Shown here in pieces: positions 30,376 through 40,640 of a stretch of DNA of 64,000 bases. The notes beneath the pieces are model-generated. The model worked only from the letters and a program-made list of their open reading frames with translations. It searched no databases and was not told where the DNA came from. Source of the DNA: Photorhabdus caribbeanensis. GTDB lineage: Bacteria; Pseudomonadota; Gammaproteobacteria; Enterobacterales; Enterobacteriaceae. The position numbers were made by a program, and so were the translations under genes. The stretch spans positions 1-64,000 of the forward strand of contig NZ_RCWB01000012.1 of NCBI RefSeq assembly GCF_018448885.1. Reading direction: 5' to 3'. Every line of letters starts with the position of its first letter. Position 1 is the stretch's first letter.

Positions 30376-30400
30376 GTTTCCCCGAATTTTTCGGGGAAAC
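30376..30400. terminator. Perfect 10-bp hairpin after the EamA gene
   Basis: GTTTCCCCGA at 30376-30385 pairs perfectly with TCGGGGAAAC at 30391-30400 around ATTTT. It lies 15 bases past the exporter stop and before the convergent yfgG. No T-tract follows on the plus strand. Confidence 0.6.
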
Positions 30401-30436
30401 AGTGAAGTAATGACATTGACTTAGGCACTAGGTTGA

Positions 30437-30598
30437 TTATTTCATTTGATGATTTTCACTTTTCTCTATTATGACCTCTTTATTTTGCTGATGATGTTCT
30501 AATGCCGCTATGGATGAGTAAATGAAACGGCCAAATAAAATGAGAAAGCTAATAAGTAAAATCAGTTTAGTTATTTGAGATCGCTTCTTTTTTTTCAT
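30437..30598 (-). CDS. yfgG: YfgG family small membrane protein (DUF2633)
   Basis: This 53-residue frame has a basic N-terminus (MKKKKRSQITK), one membrane helix and the strongly conserved YfgG stretch LLISFLILFGRFIYSS, then HHQQNKE. E. coli YfgG also lies beside ppx. Its function is linked to metal and acid stress but poorly known. The gene is too short for standard ORF lists; the match to YfgG is what supports it. It lies just downstream of ppx on the same strand; yfgF, found between them in E. coli, is missing. Confidence 0.88.
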   Translation of the reverse strand: MKKKKRSQITKLILLISFLILFGRFIYSSIAALEHHQQNKEVIIEKSENHQMK

Positions 30599-30610
30599 GG
30601 TCTGAAATCG

Positions 30611-32143
30611 TTATATTGATTCCTCGGCTATTTCTAATTGCCAACCCGTAACGTTGTGCCAGTAACCTTGCTCTTTTTCCAGATCAAGCTGCATCAGGGT
30701 GTTTTCTGATAAATAATTGTAAGGCAGGTAGAGCGCCCAATGACTATCATCAGTCACCAGTCTGAGTGATTCAGGGATGGTTGTGGATTGGCGTTGATTA
30801 TTGAGTAACGTCGCCAGACGTAGGATTTGAATTAGTGGCAGATACTGTTTTTTCTTGAATAAATTGAATCTTGGCAAATCATCCAGTTTTATTGTTTTGC
30901 GATGACAGCGAACCAAGGTTGCCAGTAGTAATTGTTGTTCCTGATTAAAGCCGGGTAAATTGGTGTTTTGCAGAATATAGGCAGAGTGTCGTTGTAATCC
31001 GCTTAAGTTAATACTTAATCCAACTTCATGTAGCATTGCTGCCCAGTGTAAAATCGCTTCGAGTTGAGGTTGCACCAGTTTGGGATTCTGCATTGCCCAT
31101 TGTTGGTAAAGTGTTTCAGTCGTATTAAGTACGCGCTTGGCCTGTTCTCTGTCGATATTATAGTGTTCAGCTAAGCTCTTGGCGGTTCTCTGGCGAATAT
31201 CTTGATGACGGAAGCGGCCTTCCATTTCATACAAAACACCTTCACGTAGCGCACCGTCTGAGAGTTGTAGTGTTTTTATGTGTAAGGCATCGAATATACC
31301 GCATAAGATAGCCAAGCCAGGGATAAAAAAATGTTTACGATCGTCTGATAATCCAGGTAGGTCAAAGGCTTTTAACTTTTTGAATTTGAGTATTTCTTTG
31401 ACTAATATCTCCAATCGTTCAGGGGTAATTAATCCGTCTTTTTCTCCCATTGCGACTAGCACTTCATACACTGCTTTAATTGTTCCTGATGCGCCAAGTG
31501 CTGAGTTCCAGCCGGTGATGCGGTACTGCCATGAGAGATTTTCCAGTTTTTGCGCGGCTTGAAGCCGTGCTCTGCGGAATTTTTCTGCGCTAATTTCGTC
31601 ATCGGGAAAAAATTGGTGGGCGAAACTAATGCATCCCATTCGGCGGCTTTCTACTAATAATGGTTCAAAATTTTCACCAATTACCAGTTCAGTGGAGCCG
31701 CCGCCAATATCAATTACCAGTTTACGGTCTTTTTCTGGTTGCGTATGTTCTACCCCCATATAGATTAAACGGGCTTCTTCGTGGCCGGAAATAATTTCAA
31801 TTGGGTAGGGGATAACGCCTTTGGCACGTTCGATAAATTCTTTTGCATTACTGGCTTCACGCAGGCTGTGAGTGCCCACCAGACAAACATTATCAGCAGA
31901 GAAGCCTTGTAATCGTTCAGCAAATAGCGCCAGGCAGGCCAAACCGCGTGCCATTGCTTCTTCGCTTAATTGATTGTTGTGGTCAAGGCCGTCGGCAAGA
32001 TGGACACGTTGTTTTAAGCGGCCCAGGATCTGAAATGCACCGTTAACAATTCGTGCAATAATCATATGAAAACTGTTTGAACCCAGATCAATAGCCGCAA
32101 TTTCTATTGGTCTGGGTGTTGGCTTGTCGTGTGTTAGCGGCAT
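30611..32143 (-). CDS. ppx: Exopolyphosphatase Ppx
   Basis: This 510-residue ASKHA-fold phosphatase has the phosphate-binding [15 protein letters not shown] near the N-terminus, [12 protein letters not shown], and a C-terminal HD-like domain ([20 protein letters not shown]). It degrades polyphosphate processively and hydrolyses pppGpp to ppGpp. It starts 3 bases after the ppk stop, forming the classical ppk-ppx operon, so synthesis and breakdown are co-regulated. Confidence 0.95.
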   Translation of the reverse strand: MPLTHDKPTPRPIEIAAIDLGSNSFHMIIARIVNGAFQILGRLKQRVHLADGLDHNNQLSEEAMARGLACLALFAERLQGFSADNVCLVGTHSLREASNAKEFIERAKGVIPYPIEIISGHEEARLIYMGVEHTQPEKDRKLVIDIGGGSTELVIGENFEPLLVESRRMGCISFAHQFFPDDEISAEKFRRARLQAAQKLENLSWQYRITGWNSALGASGTIKAVYEVLVAMGEKDGLITPERLEILVKEILKFKKLKAFDLPGLSDDRKHFFIPGLAILCGIFDALHIKTLQLSDGALREGVLYEMEGRFRHQDIRQRTAKSLAEHYNIDREQAKRVLNTTETLYQQWAMQNPKLVQPQLEAILHWAAMLHEVGLSINLSGLQRHSAYILQNTNLPGFNQEQQLLLATLVRCHRKTIKLDDLPRFNLFKKKQYLPLIQILRLATLLNNQRQSTTIPESLRLVTDDSHWALYLPYNYLSENTLMQLDLEKEQGYWHNVTGWQLEIAEESI

Positions 32144-32146
32144 AGA

Positions 32147-34216
32147 TTAAGCTCTTGGTTCAGGTTGTTCGAGGGCTTTTATATAGTCATAAATAGCCAG
32201 TTGCGCCCGGATTTTCCGCTTGTTACCTCGTGGCACATAACTATTGCTCAGCTCTTTATCAACGTAGCGGGCTTTTACCGTATCATTGAATTGTAATTCG
32301 AGAATATCCAGTACCCGTTGTTTTAATTGTGGATCGAGTAGGCAAACCGCAACTTCAATTCGATAGTCGATATTACGGGTCATCCAATCGGCAGATGAAA
32401 GAAAAACTTTTTCATCTCCGTCATTAGTGAATACGTAAACCCGATCATGTTCGAGGAAACGGTCAACGATACTGATGATCTGAATATTTTCGCTAAACCC
32501 TGGCTGATTGGGCACCAATGAACACATACCGCGTATCAGCAGCCGTATTTTTACCCCCGCTTCTGAAGCGTCGTATAAGCGGTCTACCAGCTCTTTATCA
32601 ACCAGATTATTAATCTTTAACGTAATGCCTGCGGGTTTATTTGCTTGGGCATTGGCGATTTCCTGTGAAATAAGCTGGTTGAGCATCGCGCGGGAATTTT
32701 GTGGCGAAACCATCAGGTTTTCAAATTTAACCGGACGGTAGGGATTTTCAATGAAGTTGAATACCCGGCGCACTTCGTTAGTAATTTGCGGATTGGCTGT
32801 TAGCAAAGAATAGTCGGTGTAGAGGCGAGCGGTTTTTTCATTGAAATTACCCGTACCAATATGAGCATAGCGAACAATTTCTTCACCTTCCAGACGGGAA
32901 ATAAGGAACAGCTTTGCGTGAATTTTTAGTCCCGGTGCTGAGAAAATAACATGTACACCCGCTTCGGTTAACCGTTTGGCCCAATGAATATTGGCTTCTT
33001 CATCAAATCGGGCCTGTAGTTCAACCACAACAGTCACTTTTTTACCGTTATGGGCAGCATGGATCATGGAATCAATAATACGGGAGTCTTTTGCTACCCG
33101 ATAAATATTGATTTTGATGGAAAGTACACTTGGATCGAAAGATGCCTGGCGTAGTAATTCTAGTACATGTTCAAAGGTGTGATAGGGATAATAGAGCAGC
33201 ACATCTTGTTCACGAATCGCATTAAAACCGTTGCGGAAATTATCAAACCAGGTATGTCGTAATCTCGGCAAAGGTTTATTGAGTAGATTTTTCTTCCCCT
33301 CATTGGGGAATTTAATGAAATCTTTAAAATTGTGATAGCGTCCGCCAGCAATCACCGAGTCATCGTTTGACAGACCAAGTTTGCTACGCAGTAATTCCAC
33401 CATTTCATCTGGCATTTCTCGCTGGTAAACGAATCTTACCGGTTCCGCTGTCAGCCGTTGTTTCAGCGTGGATGACATCAGTTCGAGCAAGCTTGATTCC
33501 ATCTCTGTTGCTAAATCATATTCAGAATCACGGGTCATTTTCATTGAATAGGCGTTCAGTGAATCATAATCGAAAAAGCCTTTAAAAATTTCATCAAGAC
33601 AATAACGCATAATATTGTCTAGCAGGATCATTGACTTGCGGCGGTGTGGCATTTCAGGCGGCAAGTTAACAAAACGTGGCACCTTATCTGACGGAATTTC
33701 CAATAGTGCATATTGAATATTCTGGCCGTGGACAATTTCAACTGCCAGATAAGTGTAGTCATCTTTCAGAAATTCAACCAGGTTGGTTTCTGGATTGATT
33801 AAGATTGGTGTAGTGTGTGGACGCAGATGTTGACGAAAATATTGACGTAACCAAATTTGTTGATTGGGTGAAATTTGTCGTTCATTGATTAGAAAAATTT
33901 GATTACGAGCTATTTCTAGTAGCAATTCATTATAGAGCACATCAAATTCTTGATCGGTTTTAGCCACTTTTGCCTGAATTTTTTTCAGTACATTCCGAGC
34001 GCTGGCGGCCGATCCTCGTTCTTCATTAATTAATATCCGCCGTTTTACATCAGCAAAACGGACTTTGTAAAATTCGTCCAGATTATTAGAGTAAATACCA
34101 AGGAACCGCATCCGTTCTATTAATGGATTGCTCTTATCCGCTGCTTCTTGAAGCACACGTTCGTTGAATGATAACCAACTGAGTTCTTTTTCGGTATAGA
34201 GCCTGTCTTGGGACAT
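32147..34216 (-). CDS. ppk: Polyphosphate kinase Ppk1
   Basis: This 689-residue enzyme is almost the same length as the E. coli enzyme (688). The phospholipase-D-like catalytic domains carry the phosphohistidine in [13 protein letters not shown], and [17 protein letters not shown] follows. It polymerises the gamma phosphate of ATP into inorganic polyphosphate at the inner membrane. It is the first gene of the ppk-ppx operon; speG lies 28 bases upstream on the same strand. Confidence 0.96.
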   Translation of the reverse strand: MSQDRLYTEKELSWLSFNERVLQEAADKSNPLIERMRFLGIYSNNLDEFYKVRFADVKRRILINEERGSAASARNVLKKIQAKVAKTDQEFDVLYNELLLEIARNQIFLINERQISPNQQIWLRQYFRQHLRPHTTPILINPETNLVEFLKDDYTYLAVEIVHGQNIQYALLEIPSDKVPRFVNLPPEMPHRRKSMILLDNIMRYCLDEIFKGFFDYDSLNAYSMKMTRDSEYDLATEMESSLLELMSSTLKQRLTAEPVRFVYQREMPDEMVELLRSKLGLSNDDSVIAGGRYHNFKDFIKFPNEGKKNLLNKPLPRLRHTWFDNFRNGFNAIREQDVLLYYPYHTFEHVLELLRQASFDPSVLSIKINIYRVAKDSRIIDSMIHAAHNGKKVTVVVELQARFDEEANIHWAKRLTEAGVHVIFSAPGLKIHAKLFLISRLEGEEIVRYAHIGTGNFNEKTARLYTDYSLLTANPQITNEVRRVFNFIENPYRPVKFENLMVSPQNSRAMLNQLISQEIANAQANKPAGITLKINNLVDKELVDRLYDASEAGVKIRLLIRGMCSLVPNQPGFSENIQIISIVDRFLEHDRVYVFTNDGDEKVFLSSADWMTRNIDYRIEVAVCLLDPQLKQRVLDILELQFNDTVKARYVDKELSNSYVPRGNKRKIRAQLAIYDYIKALEQPEPRA

Positions 34217-34244
34217 TGTTACTCCAGGTGTTAAGGTAAAAGTA

Positions 34245-34847
34245 TTAAAACTTTGAATATGACAGGGCGTCGCTTGTCGCTATATTTTTGTCTGTAATGG
34301 CTGACGCATTTTTATCTTCCTTGGATGCAAAATATTGATGTTGGAAAACGCACATACGAATAGCGGTGCGGTAACTGCCATTAATAAAGAATTCGTCTAT
34401 TAATTCGCCCTCAGTGTAGAAACCTAGCTTACTATAGATATGAATGGCTTTGGCGTTCTCTTTATCAACAATCAGGTAGAGTTTATACAGATTAAGTACG
34501 GAAAATGCATATTCCATTGCCAGTTTTGCTGCTTTGGTTGCATGACCTTGGCCCTGATATGCGGGATCGATAATAATCTGAAATTCTGACCGGCGGTGGA
34601 TATAGTCGATTTCGACTAATTCAACTAAACCCGCTTTAGCGTCAGAACCTTCGATAATAAACCGGCGTTCGCTCTGGTCGTGAATATGTTTGTCATAGAG
34701 ATCGCATAGCTCAACGAAAGCTTCATAAGGTTCTTCAAACCAGTAACGCATGACGCTGGCATTGTTATCTAATTGATGGACAAAAGGGAGATCTTCCCGT
34801 TCAAGGGGACGTAACCTAACAGGTGGAGTATGAGGGCCTCCAGGCAT
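34245..34847 (-). CDS. speG: Spermidine N1-acetyltransferase SpeG
   Basis: This 200-residue GNAT enzyme acetylates spermidine and spermine with acetyl-CoA and detoxifies excess polyamine. It matches E. coli SpeG through [20 protein letters not shown], the acetyl-CoA loop [17 protein letters not shown] and [13 protein letters not shown]. The C-terminal tail after residue 175 is longer than and unlike that of E. coli (186 residues). It lies just upstream of ppk on the same strand, which is not the E. coli arrangement. Confidence 0.92.
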   Translation of the reverse strand: MPGGPHTPPVRLRPLEREDLPFVHQLDNNASVMRYWFEEPYEAFVELCDLYDKHIHDQSERRFIIEGSDAKAGLVELVEIDYIHRRSEFQIIIDPAYQGQGHATKAAKLAMEYAFSVLNLYKLYLIVDKENAKAIHIYSKLGFYTEGELIDEFFINGSYRTAIRMCVFQHQYFASKEDKNASAITDKNIATSDALSYSKF

Positions 34848-34938
34848 TTGACACCTCAGTGTTTTTAGTAAAAAAAGGACATAATTAAATAGTTCGCAGT
34901 GCCGGGTATATTACCACAGCACTGTAATTAGTCGTTAA

Positions 34939-35065
34939 TATACCCGCTATCTTTCAAGTTGCCTCTTTGTTGGCTGCGCTCACTCACCCCGGTAACATAG
35001 TTCTCTATGCTCCCGGGGATTCGCTTCCTTGCCGTCGCGATCCATCTTGAAATCCATAGGGTATA
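34939..35065. repeat. ERIC element (127 bp)
   Basis: The segment is exactly 127 bp, the canonical ERIC length, bounded by TATACCC and its reverse complement GGGTATA. It contains the ERIC core CTCACTCACCCCGG and CTCCCGGGGATTCGCTT. ERIC elements are imperfect palindromes found between genes in Enterobacterales and are often transcribed with the neighbouring mRNA. This one lies between speG and purN, both on the minus strand. Confidence 0.93.
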
Positions 35066-35071
35066 AATAAA

Positions 35072-35710
35072 TTATTCTGCGGCATAGCCTTCTGGAGGAA
35101 GGAGATTTCCATCCAGATACGCTTTGCCACTAACCATATTTAAGCGCCCTTCGATAAACCAGTTGATAACTAATGGATAGATGCTGTGTTCCTGAGTCTG
35201 AACCCGTTTGACAACCTCATTTTCCTGATCACCGGCAAAAATAGGAACTTTAGCTTGCAAGATCACCGGGCCGCCATCCAACTCTTCTGTTACAAAATGG
35301 ACGGAAGTGCCGTGTTCTGTATCCCCATTTTCTATCGCTTTGCGGTGAGTATGCAGGCCAGGATATTTGGGCAACAGAGAAGGATGAATGTTTAACAGGC
35401 GGCCAAGATAGTGTTGCACGAAATCTGGCGTCAGAATACGCATATAACCTGCGAGGACCACCAAATCTGGCTGATATTGATCAATGGCGTGCTTCAGCGC
35501 TTCATCATAAGCCTGACGATCTGCATAGTTTTTCGGGCTAATGACATGAGCGGGAATATCCGCCTGTTTAGCGCGTAACAGACCGTAAGCATTTGCTGTA
35601 TTACTAAATACTGCGCAAACTTGCCCATTGATTCGGTTCTGCTGGCAGGCGTCAATCACCGCTTGGAGATTGCTGCCGCTGCCAGAGATGAGTACAACGA
35701 TATTTTTCAT
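35072..35710 (-). CDS. purN: Phosphoribosylglycinamide formyltransferase PurN
   Basis: This 212-residue enzyme transfers a formyl group from 10-formyl-tetrahydrofolate to GAR in purine synthesis. The N-terminal [19 protein letters not shown] and the catalytic region [20 protein letters not shown] (Asn-His) are intact, followed by the partner aspartate region [17 protein letters not shown]. It overlaps purM by 4 bases and is the second gene of the purMN operon. Confidence 0.96.
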   Translation of the reverse strand: MKNIVVLISGSGSNLQAVIDACQQNRINGQVCAVFSNTANAYGLLRAKQADIPAHVISPKNYADRQAYDEALKHAIDQYQPDLVVLAGYMRILTPDFVQHYLGRLLNIHPSLLPKYPGLHTHRKAIENGDTEHGTSVHFVTEELDGGPVILQAKVPIFAGDQENEVVKRVQTQEHSIYPLVINWFIEGRLNMVSGKAYLDGNLLPPEGYAAE

Positions 35711-36747
35711 TGAATGACAACCTGTTGTTCACCCTCTTTTAGTGCCGCGATAGTACCGATTTGCCAGGCTTTCTCACCGGCGGCAGTGAGCAATTCAATA
35801 GCCTGTTCAACGGCTGTTGGTGGTAATGCTATCACCATTCCGACACCACAGTTGAATGTACGGTACATTTCATGACGGCTAACGTTACCGGTCTGTTGCA
35901 ACCAATTAAATATGGCCGGCCATTGCCAACTGGATTCGTTAATCTGTGCCTGGGTGTTTTCAGGCAGGACACGCGGAATATTTTCCCAGAAGCCGCCACC
36001 GGTTAGATGAGCAATAGCGTGAACATCAACGTGTTCAATCAAGGATAAAAGGGATTTCACATAAATTTTTGTCGGCGCGAGTAGGTGATCTGCCAGCGAT
36101 TTACCTTCAAGCTCGGTTGTTTCTGGATCTGTGTTGCTGACGGACAGAATTTTGCGTATCAGAGAGTAGCCGTTTGAGTGAGGGCCGCTGGCGGCAAGGG
36201 CAATCAAGGCATCACCTGCCTGAACTTTACTGCCATCGATGATTTCTGATTTTTCAACCACGCCGACGCAGAAACCGGCAACATCATAATCTTCGCCGTG
36301 GTACATTCCCGGCATTTCTGCGGTTTCTCCGCCAACCAGAGCACAGCCGGATAATTGACAGCCTTCCGCGATACCGGTGATAACGCTGGCGGCAGTATCA
36401 ACATCCAGTTTCCCAGTGGCATAGTAATCGAGGAAAAACAGGGGTTCTGCGCCTTGAACAACCAGGTCATTAACGCACATTGCAACTAAGTCAATACCGA
36501 TAGTGTCGTGGCGTTTGAGATCCATTGCCAGACGTAATTTGGTGCCGACGCCATCAGTACCAGAAACCAGAATGGGTTCGCGGTATTTTTGTGGTAATGC
36601 ACATAAAGCGCCAAACCCGCCTAAACCACCCATAACTTCTGGGCGACGGGTCTGTTTTACAACACCTTTAATACGGTTGACTAAGGCATTACCGGCGTCA
36701 ATGTCGACACCGGCATCTTTATAACTGAGAGAGGTTTTGTTGGTCAC
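35707..36747 (-). CDS. purM: Phosphoribosylformylglycinamidine cyclo-ligase PurM
   Basis: This 346-residue AIR synthetase has the glycine-rich [11 protein letters not shown], the signature [12 protein letters not shown] and the second-domain [16 protein letters not shown]. It converts FGAM to AIR using ATP. It is the first gene of purMN, with a PurR operator about 65 bases upstream and upp divergently transcribed on the other side, as in E. coli. Confidence 0.96.
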   Translation of the reverse strand: MTNKTSLSYKDAGVDIDAGNALVNRIKGVVKQTRRPEVMGGLGGFGALCALPQKYREPILVSGTDGVGTKLRLAMDLKRHDTIGIDLVAMCVNDLVVQGAEPLFFLDYYATGKLDVDTAASVITGIAEGCQLSGCALVGGETAEMPGMYHGEDYDVAGFCVGVVEKSEIIDGSKVQAGDALIALAASGPHSNGYSLIRKILSVSNTDPETTELEGKSLADHLLAPTKIYVKSLLSLIEHVDVHAIAHLTGGGFWENIPRVLPENTQAQINESSWQWPAIFNWLQQTGNVSRHEMYRTFNCGVGMVIALPPTAVEQAIELLTAAGEKAWQIGTIAALKEGEQQVVIQ

Positions 36748-36811
36748 TCGAAGCCCCCAAGGCGGTTGCGTTTGATAAATTAAGACAGAATAGTAACAAT
36801 TCTAACAGTCT

Positions 36812-36827
36812 AAGCAAACGTTTGCGA
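36812..36827. promoter_or_regulatory. PurR operator of purMN
   Basis: AAGCAAACGTTTGCGA contains the perfect palindrome GCAAACGTTTGC and fits the PurR consensus. It lies between the divergent purMN and upp genes. PurR with hypoxanthine or guanine would repress purMN when purines are plentiful. Confidence 0.92.
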
Positions 36828-36972
36828 GACTCTTGTTTAGGATCGGAATTCTCGCAAGTAGGGTTATGTTTGATGAAAATCAACGGATTGGTAGTGGTGT
36901 TATGGTTAAAAGAGGGTATAATCTCGCGGTTTTTTTGTCTGCTGGCGACATGACATACAGTAGGAGAGGTCC

Positions 36973-37599
36973 ATGAAGATCGTTGAGGTGAATCACCCAC
37001 TTGTTAAACATAAACTCGGCCTGATGCGAGCGCATGATATCAGCACCAAACGCTTTCGTGAACTGGCCGCAGAAGTTGGAAGCCTTCTGACTTATGAAGC
37101 AACTGCTGATTTAGAAACTGAAAAAGTCACTATTGATGGCTGGTGTGGTCCAGTGGCAGTTGAGCAGATTAAAGGTAAAAAAATAACTGTCGTACCCATT
37201 CTGCGTGCGGGGTTGGGGATGATGGATGGTGTATTGGAGAATGTTCCCAGTGCCCGGATCAGCGTCGTAGGGGTTTATCGTAATGAAGAAACCTTAGAAC
37301 CTGTCCCTTATTTCCAGAAATTGGCTTCCAATATTGATGAACGTATGGCGCTGGTGGTTGACCCTATGTTGGCAACCGGCGGCTCCATGATTGCAACTAT
37401 CGATTTACTGAAAAAAGCAGGTTGCCAGTCAATTAAGGTTCTGGTTTTGGTGGCTGCTCCTGAAGGTATTGCCGCGTTGGAAAAAGCCCATCCTGATGTG
37501 GAACTGTATACAGCTTCTATTGATGAGAGACTCAATGAACAGGGATACATTGTGCCTGGCCTGGGGGATGCAGGCGATAAGATATTTGGTACGAAATAA
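36973..37599 (+). CDS. upp: Uracil phosphoribosyltransferase Upp
   Basis: This 208-residue salvage enzyme converts uracil and PRPP to UMP. The PRPP-binding loop [15 protein letters not shown] and the uracil-binding C-terminus [16 protein letters not shown] are intact. ATG at 36973 follows AGGAGAGG. It forms an operon with uraA, with a hairpin between them. Confidence 0.97.
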   Translation: MKIVEVNHPLVKHKLGLMRAHDISTKRFRELAAEVGSLLTYEATADLETEKVTIDGWCGPVAVEQIKGKKITVVPILRAGLGMMDGVLENVPSARISVVGVYRNEETLEPVPYFQKLASNIDERMALVVDPMLATGGSMIATIDLLKKAGCQSIKVLVLVAAPEGIAALEKAHPDVELYTASIDERLNEQGYIVPGLGDAGDKIFGTK

Positions 37600-37606
37600 G
37601 TAAGTT

Positions 37607-37633
37607 AGCCGACTTTTGAGTCGGCTTTTTTTT
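37607..37633 (+). terminator. Terminator between upp and uraA
   Basis: AGCCGACT at 37607-37614 pairs perfectly with AGTCGGCT at 37619-37626 and is followed by seven further T residues. It may be partial, letting some transcription through into uraA. Confidence 0.85.
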
Positions 37634-37669
37634 GGTTCTAACGCAAGAATATTAAGAGGATAAATTAAG

Positions 37670-38962
37670 ATGACCCGTCGTACGATTGGAGTAGATGAGC
37701 GGCCTCCTTTTTTACAGACCATTCCACTCAGCTTCCAACATCTTTTTGCTATGTTTGGTGCGACGGTATTGGTGCCGATTTTGTTTAAAGTCAATCCTGC
37801 GACAATTCTGTTGTTTAACGGTATTGGTACATTGTTGTATCTGGTGATTTGTAAGGGAAAGGTTCCGGCATATTTGGGATCGAGTTTTGCTTTTATTTCA
37901 CCGGTCTTATTGCTGTTGCCACTGGGATATGAGTTGGCTCTGGGTGGGTTTATTCTGTGCGGTGTGCTGTTTTGTTTGGTTTCACTGATTGTCAAGGTGG
38001 CAGGGCGAAGTTGGATTAATGTGTTGTTCCCGCCTGCGGCAATGGGAGCGATTGTGGCGGTTATCGGTCTGGAACTTGCTGGTGTTGCGGCTGATATGGC
38101 AGGTTTGCGTCCGGCGGAAGGTGCCGAAATTGATCCAACAACATTGACAATTTCTCTGGTAACGCTGGCGGTAACTGTCCTTGGTTCAGTTATGTTCCGT
38201 GGATTCTTGGCTATTATCCCAATTCTAATTGGCGTATTGGTAGGTTATGCGTTGGCGTTTCTAATGGGGGTAGTTGACCTGACACCGGTACGTGAAGCGC
38301 CGTGGTTTGCATGGCCAACTTTTTATACGCCACGTTTTGAATGGTTCGCTATTATGACGATCTTGCCCGCGGCGTTGGTTGTTATCGCTGAGCATGTTGG
38401 TCATTTAGTGGTAACGGCGAATATTGTGAAGAAAGATTTGTTAAAAGAGCCGGGTTTGCATCGTTCTATGTTCGCCAATGGGTTATCAACTGTGATTTCC
38501 GGTTTCTTTGGTTCAACACCGAATACGACTTATGGTGAAAATATTGGCGTCATGGCAATTACCAAGGTTTACAGTACCTGGGTTATTGGCGGCGCTGCGA
38601 TACTGGCGATTTTGCTCTCCTGCGTCGGTAAACTGGCGGCAGCAATTCAGGCCGTGCCGGTTCCGGTCATGGGCGGTGTCTCGCTGTTGCTTTATGGAGT
38701 TATTGGCGCATCAGGTATCCGGGTGTTGATTGATTCCAAGGTGGATTACAACAAAGCACAAAATCTTATCCTGACTTCCGTGATTCTTATCATCGGCGTC
38801 AGTGGGGCAAAAATTAATATCGGTGTTGCTGAACTTAAAGGCATGGCGCTGGCAACGATTGTTGGTATCGGTATGAGTTTGATTTTCCGTCTGATTGCTG
38901 TCTTTCGTCCCGAAGAACGGTATATTGAATCTTCCGTTGAGTCTGTTAAGCACGGTAAATAA
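37670..38962 (+). CDS. uraA: Uracil permease UraA
   Basis: This 430-residue protein is a nucleobase-ascorbate (NCS2) family uracil:proton symporter with 14 membrane segments. The family motif FGSTPNTTYGENIGVMAITK is present, with substrate-binding glutamates in IAEHVGH and YGENIG. AAGAGGA precedes the ATG at 37670. It supplies uracil to Upp, encoded just upstream. Confidence 0.95.
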   Translation: MTRRTIGVDERPPFLQTIPLSFQHLFAMFGATVLVPILFKVNPATILLFNGIGTLLYLVICKGKVPAYLGSSFAFISPVLLLLPLGYELALGGFILCGVLFCLVSLIVKVAGRSWINVLFPPAAMGAIVAVIGLELAGVAADMAGLRPAEGAEIDPTTLTISLVTLAVTVLGSVMFRGFLAIIPILIGVLVGYALAFLMGVVDLTPVREAPWFAWPTFYTPRFEWFAIMTILPAALVVIAEHVGHLVVTANIVKKDLLKEPGLHRSMFANGLSTVISGFFGSTPNTTYGENIGVMAITKVYSTWVIGGAAILAILLSCVGKLAAAIQAVPVPVMGGVSLLLYGVIGASGIRVLIDSKVDYNKAQNLILTSVILIIGVSGAKINIGVAELKGMALATIVGIGMSLIFRLIAVFRPEERYIESSVESVKHGK

Positions 38963-39039
38963 CAGAGCAATAAACTTGGGCTGATTTCCCCGCTTTGGGT
39001 AGTTTTCATTATTAAGAGGCGGGGATGATGGTCATTATT

Positions 39040-39399
39040 TTATTCGTAAGGGAGGCAGGAAAGCAAATGTTCGCCACCAATGAGAGGAATGAGTTTTAAC
39101 AGAACTTCATCGTGGAGTCCAGGTTCTGACGCAGTGATGAATTTTACTTTGCATTGCCGCCAATCTAGAGTTTGGATCAAAGTTGTTGCTACTATGCAAG
39201 GTTGTTCCAGATTAGTAACAGGTACTTCTGTAGGTGCTCCTCTGATACTGGTGCTAATAGGACAACAGATAACTAATCCAGTTAGTCGGTTATAGGTTTC
39301 ATGCGATAATATGAGTGTTGGGCGATATTTGCCAATTTCTTTGCCTTTTGTTGGTTCGAAATCAAGCCAGCAAATATCTCCACGTTTAGGAACAAACAT
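39040..39399 (-). CDS. MazF/PemK-family toxin (endoribonuclease)
   Basis: This 119-residue protein has the MazF/PemK fold: PKRGDICWLDFEPTKGKEIGKYRPTL, with the conserved arginine in YRP, then CPISTSIRG and VATTLIQTLDW. Such toxins cut mRNA at short motifs and are held in check by a cognate antitoxin. It begins within the stop codon of the antitoxin gene (TGATG), so translation is coupled. It is closest to ChpB/PemK types, but the paralogue cannot be fixed. Confidence 0.88.
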   Translation of the reverse strand: MFVPKRGDICWLDFEPTKGKEIGKYRPTLILSHETYNRLTGLVICCPISTSIRGAPTEVPVTNLEQPCIVATTLIQTLDWRQCKVKFITASEPGLHDEVLLKLIPLIGGEHLLSCLPYE

Positions 39400-39647
39400 C
39401 AGTAATTGAGTTCCTTGTGATTCGGAGCTGCCAGTTCATCAGCATGCGCAGTGTAAGCGGATAAGCCATTTAATAAATCAGACTCGGTTAACCGTTTCTT
39501 GACGGCTTTTCGAATAACTAATCCTTCTTCACTGATGTTAATGTTTACGATATCACCCGCTTCAAGATTAGGTATCGTTTTCAGATTTCCCGATAATCGT
39601 AGAGCAATACTGTTTCCCCATTTTTGCAAAACTGCTTGAGTGCGCAT
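39399..39647 (-). CDS. MazE/PemI-family antitoxin (AbrB-type DNA-binding)
   Basis: This 82-residue protein has an N-terminal SpoVT/AbrB swapped-hairpin DNA-binding domain (QKWGNSIALRLS, then LEAGDIVNINISEEGLVIRK) and a flexible acidic tail that would bind the toxin. It represses its own operon and neutralises the MazF-like partner. A 19-bp palindrome about 60 bases upstream is the likely operator. Confidence 0.88.
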   Translation of the reverse strand: MRTQAVLQKWGNSIALRLSGNLKTIPNLEAGDIVNINISEEGLVIRKAVKKRLTESDLLNGLSAYTAHADELAAPNHKELNY

Positions 39648-39705
39648 ATCTATGCCTCCATAAATGTTTCTTCATGTCTAGTAAGTATACATTATAACCG
39701 TATGA

Positions 39706-39724
39706 GTATCTACTAAGTAGATAC
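39706..39724. promoter_or_regulatory. Palindromic operator of the toxin-antitoxin operon
   Basis: GTATCTACT-A-AGTAGATAC is a perfect 19-bp palindrome upstream of the antitoxin start. Related half-sites (AGTAAGTATAC) lie closer to the gene at about 39680-39690. This is typical for antitoxin autoregulation. Confidence 0.65.
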
Positions 39725-39800
39725 AAAAGAAAGCCATTATCTAGGGTGTTAGATTTGTTTATGTGGAGTAAAAAAGGAGCGAAAAGCTCCCTTTAAATGT

Positions 39801-39971
39801 TTATCGGACTACGTACCAGTTTCTTTTTCCATTGAGATACTGAACAGTACCTTCTCTTTCGGATTTTTTTAGGGCGCTGTAAGCAGCTCTCATACGTTCA
39901 GCTTTTTTAGCTACCGCTTTTTCGAGTTCAAGCTTTTCTTTTTCAGCTTGTTCGTGATGTGTGTATGACAT
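39801..39971 (-). CDS. Small unknown protein (56 aa)
   Basis: ATG at 39971 follows a strong GGGAGGGG and opens a 56-residue frame. A highly charged, helix-forming middle (HEQAEKEKLELEKAVAKKAE) suggests a coiled coil; a short C-terminal hairpin (TVQYLNGKRNWYVVR) follows. I do not recognise the family. It overlaps the upstream unknown gene by 29 bases and may be its translational partner. It lies just upstream of the toxin-antitoxin operon on the same strand. Confidence 0.55.
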   Translation of the reverse strand: MSYTHHEQAEKEKLELEKAVAKKAERMRAAYSALKKSEREGTVQYLNGKRNWYVVR

Positions 39972-40398
39972 AACCCCTCCCATTTGGATCTAACTTATCT
40001 ATCATGGTAAAGCCGTTTTGTGTTACAAATCGATTAATATACCGCTTATAGACTCTGTTTAGTCGCTCATCTGCGGCTAGTAAAATGTATCCACTAGAGC
40101 TGGCAGCATTATAGTGCTCATTAATCAGCCTTTCAACTGCGTACATAATTTCTATCATCTGATAATGGTTATTTGTAGGATACCTCTCAAATAGCGTGTT
40201 ATTGTGTAAATTGTGTTTTGCATCAAATGAAACTTCAAAAAAATTGTTTAGATCGAAGCTGTAATTTTCAGGCAAAATGACAGAAGAATCTCCCTTTGAA
40301 ATAATCTCCATTATAATCAAGGTATATTCCACGCCAGATACCTCAAAATCTGAGATATGCGCTTCGCCATATCCGAGATTCTCTATTTTAAATGGCAT
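39943..40398 (-). CDS. Unknown protein (about 151 aa)
   Basis: ATG at 40398, preceded by AGGAAAA, is used; a TTG at 40455 would add 19 residues. The protein is soluble, mixed alpha/beta and rich in aromatic residues (YGEAHISDFEVSGVEYTLII; YPTNNHYQMIEIMYAVERL). It has no motif I recognise. Its 3' end overlaps the 56-residue gene by 29 bases. Its position next to a toxin-antitoxin pair in accessory DNA suggests a mobile or defence-type context, but no function is proposed. Confidence 0.55.
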   Translation of the reverse strand: MPFKIENLGYGEAHISDFEVSGVEYTLIIMEIISKGDSSVILPENYSFDLNNFFEVSFDAKHNLHNNTLFERYPTNNHYQMIEIMYAVERLINEHYNAASSSGYILLAADERLNRVYKRYINRFVTQNGFTMIDKLDPNGRGYVIHTSRTS

Positions 40399-40640
40399 AG
40401 ATTTTCCTAAAATTTCAACGTATTGAAACTTTATATTCCAGTATTCTTCAATCAATTGATTTCAGCGCAGTATAATACAGAATCTCTTGTTCAAACTTAA
40501 TGTGAAAGATAAATGCGTACGGCGCCGCAAAAAAAGAGGTTATAAAGTCAGTTAGCGATATTTGTTAGTCAGAAGTAACAGATATCGCTTTAATTTTATG
40601 ATGGTTCTGATTTCAAATTAACTAATCAGGTACTGCTTGT

